Source: Onchocerca lupi
Lineage: Eukaryota > Nematoda > Chromadorea > Rhabditida > Onchocercidae
Assembly: GCA_028564675.1 (NCBI GenBank)
Contig: JAOVVO010000147.1
Location: 62,001 to 126,000 of the forward strand
Direction: 5' to 3'
DNA length: 64,000 nt
Of this stretch, positions 13,248-24,328 are shown piece by piece. A model generated the notes under the pieces. That model ran no database searches. It was given only the letters and a program-made list of their open reading frames with translations, and was not told the DNA's origin. Position 1 is the first letter of the stretch. Each line of letters starts with the position of its first letter. The position numbers and the translations under genes were made by a program.

Positions 13248-15474
13248 TCCTCCATTTATTTCATTCATTCATTTCATTCATTTATTAATTCATTCATTCA
13301 TTAACTTATTTACTAAATTGCAAAATAAATTCTCAAATAAGGAATAAAGAGAAAAAATGAATGAGCAAAAAGAAAAAGTATAGAATATATTTTAAAACTA
13401 TACCAAACTAAATATAAATAAAATAAATAACTAAACTAAAAGTAATCAACTTTTTTTCTTCAATTTTTTTTTTTATTAGCTATAAATATAGTACAGAATA
13501 ATACGAAAATTTGATAACTTCTATTTCATTTAGCCCTGAAAATGGATGGGTAGGAGCGGGAAATTTATACTTCAACTCAAAGTTTGGTTCAACCCACAGC
13601 GCCAGTCCTTCTTATCATAAATGGCCTACGTGAAACACACGTCCAACGTCAACGTATCACGCAAGCAAACAAGACGTCATACTCATTGAAAGTTTGAGAA
13701 TAGATTGAACACGTTTCATCCCACAATTCCTCTAATCATTCGCTGCTTTACCGAATATAACAGCTTCATTGCATACTACAGCTATCTTGCGAGAAATTTT
13801 TTAGAAGGAATCGCAGCTACAAAATTCGATTAGATCATTTCTTTGATTAGTCCTTCGCTAATTAAACCAAAGTCAGACGATCGATTTGCAAATCAAAGTC
13901 GCTTCGAATTCTTTTATTTTTAATCCTTTTTTTTTCAAATCATCCAAATTTTTTTTTCTTTTTTTTTTGCAATGTATTTTCTTGTCTGTTAAGAAAATAA
14001 TAGCAAAAACAATTTCAATTCTTTTTTTTTTAATTTTTTAAAGAAAAGAAAATTTTTTTAAATTGGCACAGAATGTTTTCTATTCCTTTCTTCTCATAAA
14101 ATATCGTATGGTAATTTTTTTGTTCATTCGATTTATTGCGTTTTTTTTTTTTCTTTATTTTTTTTTTGGTACTTTCGGTTATTGCATAATTAAAAGCCAT
14201 TTGGTTGTTGTGATTTTTATCGTCTTACCATCGCTAACTTTTTTTTTCGTTCTTTTTTTTTTTTAAAAAAAAAAGAGATGAAATGAGGGGATTTTGGTTG
14301 TATTCAGCGAATTACTTTACGATTCTTTGTAATTATATACCATTCTGTGAAAATCTCCAAAATTTAAAAAAAAAAAAAAAAAAAAGGAAAAAAGCTTAAA
14401 ATTTATAAGAAAAAAAGATTTTACAGAATTTTGTTGAAATCTCTAAAACATTTTTTCTGGAACAAAAATATAAAGTCTACAATTTGCAAGAAAAATGTTT
14501 TTTTTTTTTCTTTTGGAAAGGCTTAGGATACTGTAATTTTTTGAAATAATTACTAATTCATAGTTAAAAGAAGATATATTATATTTCTTCAATTTTCTTC
14601 CAGCTGCAATTTTATCGATTCATTTGCATGAAAATATTCCTATTCATTGACACTTGGCTTTTTTTTTTTATGTAGCTTTCATTTGGTTGGCTGTCCAAAT
14701 GTTGGCTCTTGTGCCAGGTACCCATTTATTCCTTCCAATCAATTAAAACAACAAAAACGAACGTTTCTTTCAATGATCGATAATCTTATCAGTTTTGAAG
14801 TTTAATTAAATATTTCCTTAGTCTCATTTTTCCCAATCTTCTATGCATTAATTAAAAAATGTGCTATGCAAAATGAAAATTTCAATTTAATGGCCACAAT
14901 CTTCTAATTCTATATCTTTTGAATATATTGAAAGAATACATTTTTAGATTCTTAAAAGATTATTAAAAAAAAAAAAAAAAAAAAAAAATTGACTCTTTCT
15001 TTCCCTTAAATGAAAAAATAAACTTTGGAATAAATATAGAGTTCCGCTTATCGTGTTTCCTTCTTTTTTTTTCTTTTAGAATTTCGAAAAATATTTTGAT
15101 ATCAAATTTAAAGAAAAAAAAAATTTGAAAATTTTTTCAATAAAATTTCATTCAATAATTAGAAGGAAACGAAAGAAAGAATATGATCATTGTTCGATCG
15201 GCCATATGTATTGGTTCATTTGAATAAAATTGTACCGGAAATAATCATTCTAAAGGAATTATTTACATATGAAAAAATGATTCTCTATTTTATATTTTTT
15301 TTTTCTTTTTCTTTCGTTCTAGATTGAATAAAAAAAAAAAGAAATGAAAAAGTGAATTTAGAATTATCATATTGATGTTTCTTTAGATAGGACAATGGTA
15401 TAGCAACTGTTTCTATGGATCCAGAATCTTTCCGGAATTCGAACAATTAATTAAATTTTCTTATTATCCGATCA

Positions 15475-15498
15475 ATATATATATATATATATATATAT
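15475..15498. repeat. (AT)12 microsatellite
   Basis: Uninterrupted AT dinucleotide run. A perfect 16-bp palindrome CATGATATATATCATG follows at 15596-15611. Confidence 0.85.
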
Positions 15499-16223
15499 TT
15501 CATAGTATTATCGTTCTGAGAAAGTTTAAATCGTAAATTCGATGAAATTTGTTTGAAATTCAATTTTTTAATTATATTTTTTTTCGTTAAATGATCATGA
15601 TATATATCATGGTATGATAGTATTATTATGAGAAAATCGAATCATAATTTCTATCTAATCAATTCATAATTTTCTTCGGAATTCAATCGATTAAAGTTAT
15701 AAACTTCATTATTCTGTCATAATGTATGTAACGATAGTATTTACTGTGAGAAAATTTGAATCGTAGATTTTTTATAAATCATGTCTTGAAATATAATCAT
15801 ATTACGTTGCCACATTAAACAGTCTCTAATTAAGCTAACGATTAATTACGAGTTACTAAATTCATTTTAATTACAAAATTTTTGATTTAAATATTTCTGA
15901 ATTGTTTTTGCATTGCGACAAATTACGATTTATGCATATTGTTTGAATATTTTCATGTAACAAATGAATTATTTAAATGTAAATGAAATTGAATCAAAAA
16001 TGATTATTTCAAGTTCGAATCTATTCAAGAATTATCATCCTCAGTGGATTCTTCGATTCTTCTCTGCAATATAATATAAAATTTCGTAAAACAAATTAAT
16101 ATGGAAAACTTGACCATTTTTAGTTTAAAATTTACATATTTAAATTGGAATTCTTCAAAAGTTTTCAATTAATTATTAATTATTTTCTATTAAATTTTCT
16201 ATAAGTAAAAAGGAACAGAAAGA

Positions 16224-16246
16224 AGAGAGAGAGAGAGAGGGAGAGA
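16224..16246. repeat. (GA)n microsatellite
   Basis: GA dinucleotide run with one G interruption. A TGTATG-rich stretch follows at about 16375-16470. Confidence 0.8.
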
Positions 16247-16705
16247 TGAAGAGAGGAAAAGATATTAGCATAATCTTAGCAGGCCAATAATATAGTACTG
16301 GTCTTCTTGGCCTAATTCGATTACTTCTTTGTTCACAATGAATTCGATGTATGTGAACATCTTTTTCATCTGTGTATGTCAATGTATGTGAAAGATGTAT
16401 GGCATATATATGTATGTATGTGAATGGATACATCTATTTCTTTGTATGTGAGTGAAGAATGTTTGTATGTTCGTTTAGGCTCATTTCCATCCATTTATGT
16501 TGACTTAATTAGCCTTATTCTCGAGCCAAGAGCTATCTATACATTTTGGCTTTTGCTATCTGTCCAAAATCTCTCATCCAAGCCTCATTTTAATCAAACT
16601 TCAACTTATTTGTCTAGAATGATTCATGGCTATAATTGGAATTCTAAGCATAAAGATCAATTCTATGCTTGAAAAATTTTGAACGTAGCAACGATTCTTT
16701 TTTTT

Positions 16706-16785
16706 TGCTGTTGACGTAAATGACGTAATATCTCTAGAGAGATAATGCTGTTTACGTAAATGGCGTAATATCTCCAGAGAGATGA
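16706..16785. repeat. 40-bp tandem duplication carrying bZIP-like sites
   Basis: Two copies, 16706-16745 and 16746-16785. Each has TGCTG, then an ACGTAAAT core, then a CGTAATATCTC block and a short CTCTAGAGAG-type palindrome. Copy 1 contains TGACGTAAATGACGTAAT (two CRE-like half sites); copy 2 contains the perfect TTACGTAA palindrome typical of PAR/E4BP4-class bZIP factors. It lies about 1 kb upstream of the SH2-adaptor start and may be a regulatory element; function is inferred only. Confidence 0.55.
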
Positions 16786-17779
16786 TTCTAATTAGTTCTG
16801 TTTTCGGGAAGAAATTTGTTACAATTGAAAATGACTTATTTGAATGATAATTGTTATAAAAAAATACGAATATTTCTTATCATTTTTTCACCTATCATTC
16901 TTTTTTGTACAAAATTTTTGAGATAATATTAAATGTGAAAATTTCAAATGTATTAAATTCAATTAATAACAGGTACATTTATTTGAAATGATTGTCAATT
17001 TAATAGGTCAAATCGAATAGAACTTGTTCTTGTTAATATGTCATTGTTAAGATTTATGAAATTCTCTCATCAAATTATGATTATTTATTTTTTTTTTCCT
17101 AAAAAACAAGTTTATTTTTTGAAAAGAATCTTTCAAAATGGTAGCAGTTATTACTGACCATTATTGTCAACTATTTGCTATTTTATGATGTTTGACATTT
17201 CAATCATTATCATATATCATTTGAATTTCATAAATATTTGTTGCTTCCTTTAGTTTTATTTATCTCTTTACTTTATTTCTTTTTTCTTTTTTGTAAATTG
17301 AAGAGAAAAATGAAATAAATGAAATATAAGAAATCAATTTTAAAATGAAATAAAATCAAAATCATCTGCTGAATGCTAATTAGTCCTTAAATTTTATTTT
17401 CATTCATCTTTAAATTCATCATTTTTTATCTTTTTTATTGCTTTAAAGATTTTAGTTGGCTTAAAAATTCAACTTCAATCGATCGAGTTAGCTCATTATA
17501 ATGAAGATTCAGTGTGCCTAAATCCATTTTGTCGTTTTTAAAATTGATGAATGAATGTCGAGAAAAAAAAATCCAAGTACTATTTCGTTGCTTGACGAAC
17601 TTTCAAACAATCCATATGAAATTACATTCCTCTTTTCTTATTTCAGATCACTTAAAATTGTCAAATTTTTGATTTTTTTTGTGATAAAGTCAAAAAAACA
17701 AGTAAATTTGCATTTGTTTCAAAATTTCAAGAAACTATTGAGAAAAATGAGGAATGGAACGAAATGATTGGTATAAGAG

Positions 17780-19811
17780 ATGATGGAAGAAGCTCATTAT
17801 GATACTCCTTGGGAGTTCCTGCATCGTACCGCTTCATTTCCACCGCGGTAAATTGTTAAAATTATTTGGTGGAAGATATGGAAGAATTATTTCTTTAAAA
17901 AATATCTCATATTTAAAGCAACTTCTTGGAAAACTTGCATTTTAAATAAAAGCAAGAATTGAAGATAAATGATGAGAGAGAATACACCTAAGTTTTTACT
18001 TCAATTTCTGGTACAGAATTTTCTTGAGAATCATGAATTTGTCATCTGTCATCCTCTATGATTGTCGCATCATGTTACTGTTTATTTAGAGAACGTCCTC
18101 ATTCCGATTCGTCAGAATTATTATTGGGACAAAGATTAGAGCGTGACTTGCGTATCCGTTGCTGCGGAATTGCGGAACAGCAAACGGATAACATTGTTGG
18201 AACAAGTAATAATATCACCGGATTGTTACCGTCATCTTCGTGTCAATCACCGATTGATAAGCATAATCATGCTGTTATCAGGCAGGTTCGATTAACCAAA
18301 TTGCTCATTTTCTCTTGTTGCCAAAGATTTTAGAAATATAAAATTTGAAAATAAACATTGCTATCATATTGAATTTTTAAAATTGAGGCATTTTTTGATT
18401 GAAACAGCAGGAAATTTAATGATAATGATAATATCAGTATTACAGAGAACTACTTCGACGCAACTACATGAATGTGATCCACGACGAGCTTCAAGTACTG
18501 AGCTTGAACGTAATCGTTTCAAATTTGGTATTAACAGATTACGTGGTAAATTTTTCAATCATTTTTCGTTTCATTATTTAGAAGATTGTTGTAATTATGC
18601 TTAATGCAATTTTACAACATGTTTATTATGTAATTAAAAAGTTAAATAATTACTGTGGCTATTATTCCAAAAAAAAAATTAATTATATTCTACTTGGAAC
18701 AATTCAAAACTAGAATAAAATTGTTATCAAAATTTTTAAGAAAAAAAGTTTTTATATCTTAAAATACTTTGAAAAATTGAAGGCTGAAAGAATGTCAAAA
18801 AAAAAAAAAATTATTTAAAAAGAATAAAATTTAAACCGGAAATTTTTTCAAAAGAACGTACAAATGGACGTGATTCACGCCGAATTCGTTACCGCGAAGA
18901 AGAAATCATTCACAAAGGTATTGATCGATTTGAGGCGGAACGACAACTTTCTGATCAAGATATAGGCGTATTTTTGATTCGGGTACGAGATAACGGAACG
19001 CTAGCATTATCGATAAGAGCAAATAGAGGAGTATTACATATTAAACTTGAAGTACATTTTTTTTCTTTTTTTTTTTTTTTAATCATATTTTGAATTGAAA
19101 ATGATTTTTCAAATTTAAAAGAAAATTTCAAATATGGTATAAGATGATGATAAATTCGACAAATCTTCCAAATGAATGATCAATACATAATCACTCTTGA
19201 TCTAATTTGAAAAGAATTGGAACAAGACAAGTTGTATATTAAAATTATTCTTTCTATCTATTTATCGTTGAAAAAAAAAAAAAAAAAATGAAATAAATGG
19301 AAGAAATTTACCTATTTTTAATAAACGAAATCGAGTCTTCTAGTGGAAGATCATAACTTTTGAGTATAAAACGATCAGTAACATTCCGCATTTCAATACA
19401 TTGTGATATTAGATAGCACTTGTTTTTCTTATCAAACTGAACAGATAAATTAATGAAGAGCAGAATAAAAATCGATCGTAATTCAAACAGAAGTGGCAAA
19501 TGATCATTTAATTGAAATAGTCTTTTTGCAAGATGGAACTGTTATAACTGATATAAAATTGTATGTTATTTCACTAATGATAAGTTTTTAGTGATAATTT
19601 GCTGCACTTACATTGACTACCGTATCATCAATGATTACACGCTAAAATTTAGTTTCGAGAAAATCGTTGGGTACTTGGTGAAGGGCCAACATTCGGTTCC
19701 ATTGCCAGTATTATCAGTTTCTATCGATGTCATGAATTACCGATTCGTGGAGCGGATCGAATGTTACTCAGTAAACCAGTACTTGTTACTCCTAATACTA
19801 CTCATTCATAG
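17780..19811 (+). CDS. SHB/SHD/SHE/SHF-family SH2 adaptor, 5 exons
   Basis: Cytoplasmic phosphotyrosine adaptor of the SHB type, expected to link tyrosine kinases to downstream partners. Exons: 17780-17847, 18090-18285, 18446-18545, 18855-19051, 19653-19811; 720 nt, 239 residues. Near the N-terminus HYDTPWEF (residues 6-13) matches the YDxPWE tyrosine motif of SHB proteins. A low-complexity linker follows, then a C-terminal SH2 domain from about 138: FLIR (161-164, with the phosphate-binding Arg 164), LSIRANRGVLHIKLEF, WVLGEGPTFGSIASII, and LPIRGADRMLLSKPV, the last matching the SHB-family LPIKGAE signature. Odd points: the usual Trp opening the SH2 is replaced (EEIIHKGIDR), and the FLVRES Ser is replaced (FLIRVR). 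The start is the first ATG after an in-frame TAA; upstream coding exons are possible. Confidence 0.85.
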
Positions 19812-20079
19812 TTATTACTGTTACAGTAACCGGTGAATACAGTATCCGAAGAATTTCTTTCATTCTCTCTCTTTTCTCTCATTGTATTTGATATCTTTAA
19901 GTTTTTTCTTCTTTTTTTCTTTTTTTTTTTTTGAAATTACCATAGACTGTCAATATATTATTTAGTATTGTGTTACTTTATTTGTTTATTTCAAAATTAT
20001 GGTATTTTAAATGAGACTGTAACTATTTGTTCGATTATATGATGATGATCTTTGATTTTTCGAATTGTTTTGTTGAAAA

Positions 20080-20085
20080 AATAAA
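20080..20085 (+). terminator. Poly(A) signal candidate for the SH2 adaptor
   Basis: AATAAA about 270 nt past the stop codon at 19809-19811, within a T-rich 3' UTR-like stretch. Confidence 0.45.
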
Positions 20086-20224
20086 ATATCAAAAATGTAG
20101 TTCATGCTGCTATTATTGTTTTGTTGTTTGTTATTGCGAGTCTATCCCATTTACATATAAAGAGATGAAAATGAAACATCGAAAAATTTAATATCAAAAT
20201 GTCAAAAAATACTGATACCATCGG

Positions 20225-20335
20225 AAAAGGATGAATGTGTCGCAAAAGGACGCGATCCGCCGCAAGAGGATGAATCCGTCGCAAAAGGATGGATGCCGTC
20301 GAAGAAGGACGGGAAAAAGATGGATCCGTACATCC
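20225..20335. repeat. GC-rich degenerate minisatellite (unit about 20 bp)
   Basis: Imperfect repeats of a GGATGAATCCGTCGCAAAA-like unit, clearly GC-richer than the flanks. Open frames on both strands cross it (for example QKDAIRRKRMNPSQKDG), an effect of repeat composition and not evidence for a gene. Confidence 0.65.
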
Positions 20336-20655
20336 CATTTATTTACTACCGTGGCCTTAATTTCAAACAAATCCAACATCTTTTCGGAATCACAATTCTC
20401 GATAGCAGCCAGAATGTCGATTTGTTTACAAGAAGGTATGCGTGAAGAGAGTAAAAGAAAGAGGATGACGTGGTTCACGTGAACGTCATTTCTTAAACGT
20501 TTGCAATTCTAGGTTGTAAATTATTTCTGGCTTAAGAAGACGTCGACAAGATTCCTGCGTATGACATGCATTCCAGTAAATTTTGTGCTATTAATTTTGT
20601 CATAATTGCTATTTGTTGAAAGTTTTTTCTGCTTATTCTTTTTGCATATTCAAAC

Positions 20656-20707
20656 TTTTTGATCTTATCAGGTCAGTTTGTAAGAGTTGACCTGATAAGA
20701 TCAAAAA
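20656..20707. repeat. Perfect 20-bp inverted repeat with 12-nt loop
   Basis: Left arm 20656-20675 TTTTTGATCTTATCAGGTCA; right arm 20688-20707 is its exact reverse complement; the loop is 20676-20687. Pairing stops exactly at both edges. It sits in the 5' flank of the CoA synthase gene. It could be a hairpin RNA, a terminator-like or cruciform structure, or a tiny MITE relic. Confidence 0.9.
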
Positions 20708-20989
20708 TTTTCGATTTAAACTTTCCGGCAATCCAGCTTCTTGTCTTTCATTAAAAGATTGTATTGTATGAATTTAATTAATTGATTGATTGAATTTAAT
20801 TAATTGACTGAATTTCTTGCATTTAGAAACCTTTGCTCATTTACAAAGAATACAAATTAAACAAGAGAATATATACATATATATTGATGCGTAAATCAAT
20901 CTCTTCCATTGTCAAATCTCCTCCCTCTCCCCCTCCACTCAATTGTATCATTTCCTGTTTCTTCGTCTCCTTCCACTCTCCCGAGACAA

Positions 20990-23900
20990 ATGGATGATGT
21001 CGGATTATTGATTATTGGACCTAAATTTCTGCAAAATATTACTGCTATTTTGGCTGATGCATCTAAAACTCATACTAATAGGCTTTATGTTCGAGTCGCT
21101 GCTGAATTGGACCTTTTTGAGGTCTGAAAATTTTGATTTAAATTTAAATTCTTTTCCACAAAATAAATTATTATTTGCAAAGATACTTTTTTATCAGGAA
21201 CTTCTGGATATTACTAATTGCATTTATGTTCACTTCTTTTTTTTTTTTTTTTTTTTAATAATAATTATGCAATTAACTATACAATCCATTAATTTTTCTA
21301 CTTCAAAGTGAATAGTTTAGTGTAAAAGAAAAAAAAAATGGCGTAGAATAAATCTTTCTGATCATTTTTTTGCTAAAACTCGCTAATATTAATTATTTAT
21401 TTATTTATTTACAGATATATCATTCAAACGATAGGATTTGTCTTCTGATTGAATGCTTAAAAAATCTGGTTTTTTTTGCGTAAAATTTCCCAAAGTTTTC
21501 AGGTCTTGTCGCAGGTTTATTTAGAAGGATCGAGAATTTGCGATACATTGGATATTCGAGTGATCATTGATGATAATCGAGAAAGAACATTCAAAACAAT
21601 AATTTGTGAAGATGAAACCATTGATTGTAATCGAACAACTAATAAACCATACGGTGCCGTTGTGCTTGGTGGAACATTCGATCGCTTGCATAACGGTCAT
21701 AAGATGCTTCTATCGAGAGCTGTAATGGCAGCATCGGAACGAGTAGTATGCGGTGTTACCTGTGGTGATATGATTAAAAGTAAGATTTCAATCAAAAAAT
21801 TTTAACTGGACTAACGATTTAACATGAGTGGATTCTTTTTAATCATATTAATTTTGGATTTGCTAGCCTTAATGTAAGTCAATTTTTTAATAAACAAAAG
21901 AAAGTTTTGCAAAATTCTTTTCTATATTGAGCCTAAATTTGGGATGAGAAAGTGCTGATATCTATCAAAATATAGATGCAAAGATGTTTTTCATGAAGAT
22001 TTTATATTGGGCAAGGAAAAGATATTATCTATCAAATATTTCAGAAAAGATATTGTGGGAACTAATGGAACCGCTTGAAAAAAGGGCAAAAGCTGTGCAA
22101 GAGTTCGTAGAAGATATTAGCTGTAGTGTTCGTTGTGAAGTACATCCTATCGTAGATCCATATGGTCCGTCAATCATTGATCGTGATTTGAGAGCAATTA
22201 TTGTCAGTAATGAAACGGAAAAAGGTGGTCATGCAGTAAATGATAGAAGAAAAGTAGGTTTCCACTTTTTTTTTGCACGATTCAGAATGATCTTTGTTCA
22301 TAATGGCTGCTCTTTTATAAAGAAATATTGTATTGCGAATAAGGTAAATTAAAGTAGTAAATTATGTGAAACAAACTTGTTCTTTTTTCTCAAGCCGCAT
22401 TCTTGCTCTTTGTGTAATACTTCTGTATCTATATTCTCACTTAAAAGAAAATTTTAATGAATGAACCGATTATTTCAGGAGAGAAATCTTCCAATTCTTG
22501 ATTTAATAAAAATAAGCTTAATCGATGGAAAGGATGAATTAACGGGGGAATATAAGTTGAGTTCATCTACACGACGTCGAGCCTTACTGGGAACGTTTCT
22601 AAAGCCACTGAAATTAGAAAAGTTTCCTCGACCATTTGTTATTGGTTTGACTGGTGGAATTGCATCTGGAAAAACGAACGCTGCAAATTTTCTGTCTGAA
22701 AATGGTTGTGAAGTATGTAATAGATTAATCTAAATGTATTGACGAGCAATAAGGGACGCTAATGGCCCTTAACAAAGAATCATATATTTTATTTATATAG
22801 AATTATATATTTTATAAATGTTCATTTTATATTTCAGAATACTGTGATGTATCTGAACATTTCTGGATATTATGAAATTTCATTTTTCTCATATTCACAG
22901 CTTCTACACTAATTGAGATTCAGCTATGAATATGTAATAAATATTTGCATAAGTTTATTTCCGATCCAAGTCGTTATATCTTATGCTTTTTTGTCATTTA
23001 AAGATTTCTATTTTTTGTAGGTGATAGATTGTGATAAATTAGCTCATGAACTTTACGAGAAAGGAACTGTTATAGCAAGCAATATTGCTGCAACATTTGG
23101 CGATCACATTGTGCAAGATGATGTGATCGACAGAAAAACATTAGAAACTATTGTTTTTGCTGATAAAGTAAGTTTTTATCCATTCATAATGATAAAAAGA
23201 CAGTCCCACTTTACATTATTCAATACTCACTGTAAGTAAAAACTTACTATTTTCATTAGGATGGCAAGACGAATGATTGTAAGAAAGAAATAAATACTCT
23301 TCTAACTTACAATTTTCTAGGAAAAACTTAAAATGTTGAATGATATTGTTTGGCCTTCTCTAAAGAATAAGATCAGAGAAATCATTGCACAGAGCAGAGC
23401 GGAATTTGTTGTTGTTGATGCGGCAATCCTTCTAGATGCAGGCTGGGATAGTGATGGGACAGTGCATCACGTATGGAGTTGTATAATACCGCCGACTATT
23501 GCTAAAGAGCGCGTTGTGGGACGAGACCATATTACACCTGAGGAGGTAATTTTTGCATGATTTATACAAATAGTTTCACATGATTTTATGAACTTTTCCG
23601 ATACCTCATCTGTACAATTTACAATTCTCAGGAGAAAAAAAATTGTTATATTGTGCAGTATTCAAATATTCATTTAACTTTTTTGTGGACAATAAAAGGG
23701 AAAAAATTACAATAAACAAAGCTTAATATTTAGGGGACGCATATTACAGTAAACAAAGCTTAGCATCTTAAAACTTCATCATTCTTTAATTAATAGCGGT
23801 AAATAAATTTCTAATGCAATATTTATCAAAAGCATATAAAACAGAAATATAAGACAGGGATTAATAATCACATGAAGCTTCATTTTATGATAAATCGATT

Positions 23901-24328
23901 TTCGATTTTAGATTTTTAATTATTTTTATCTTTTATTTCTATCCTTCCTTTCATGATATTCAATAACTCACATACCATTCAGGTCTTTTTTTTCATTTTC
24001 AAACCAATTCAAATTTCATGAGAGTAAAAGCAGACATTGGAATCATTTTAGGCCATCTATTTCAGACGATGCATTGGCGGGATCTTCAAACAAATCACTA
24101 AAATACATTTAAATTACTAATAAAAATTACTTTAATACAAGCTTTTTATAGGCAGAAAAACGAATTCATTCACAGATGAGTAATTTGGAACGTATAAAAC
24201 GAAGTGATGTTGTGATTTGTCCACTTTGGACATGCGAAGAAACGAAAAGACAACTGTTTTTGGCTCTGTCCACGCTGCGTTCATTTGCTAGTCAGCATCC
24301 TCGGAAATATAATTCTGCCACTGCTTGA
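20990..24328 (+). CDS. COASY: Bifunctional coenzyme A synthase (PPAT + dephospho-CoA kinase), 8 exons
   Basis: Carries out the last two steps of CoA synthesis: adenylyl transfer to 4'-phosphopantetheine, then phosphorylation of dephospho-CoA. Exons: 20990-21121, 21415-21468, 21503-21779, 22045-22253, 22479-22712, 23021-23167, 23321-23545, 24152-24328; 1455 nt, 484 residues (human COASY 564). The PPAT domain has GGTFDRLHNGH (about 118-128), the nucleotidyltransferase HxGH motif, and later DPYGPSIIDRDLRAIIVS. The kinase domain has the P-loop GLTGGIASGKT (about 280-290), then VIDCDKLAHELY, DAAILLDAGW and QMSNLERIKRSDVV. The 21469-21502 intron would be only 34 nt, so exon 2 and its donor are the weakest part of the model. 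The last exon overlaps the minus-strand HTATSF1 last exon. The start is the first ATG in frame, after a pyrimidine-rich tract ending CCGAG. Confidence 0.92.

Larger units (their letters stand above)
9005..17779. other. Long AT-rich intergenic region
   Basis: About 8.8 kb between the divergently oriented AlaRS and SH2-adaptor genes. It holds microsatellites and tandem duplications (listed separately), many A/T homopolymers, a somewhat GC-richer patch at about 13540-13900 containing GACGTCA and the palindrome GATTTGCAAATC, and one weak exon-like ORF at 9635-9730. No gene could be assembled. Confidence 0.55.

Noticed and set aside
12809..13304. ORFs on both strands around 13 kb
   Set aside because: They translate the GAAAA/TTTTC microsatellites into Lys/Glu/Arg or Phe/Ser/Leu runs.
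18286..18299. GGTTCGATTAACC resembling a tRNA T-arm
   Set aside because: No acceptor stem, D-arm or anticodon arm in the expected positions; it spans an exon end and donor of the SH2 adaptor.
19308..19499. Possible extra exon in the SH2-adaptor intron 19052-19652
   Set aside because: Direct joining of 19051 to 19653 restores the continuous SH2 core (HIKLE-FREN-WVLGE); an added exon would interrupt it.
20231..20482. Arg/Lys-rich ORFs on both strands at 20.2-20.5 kb
   Set aside because: They translate the minisatellite; no splice or start context.
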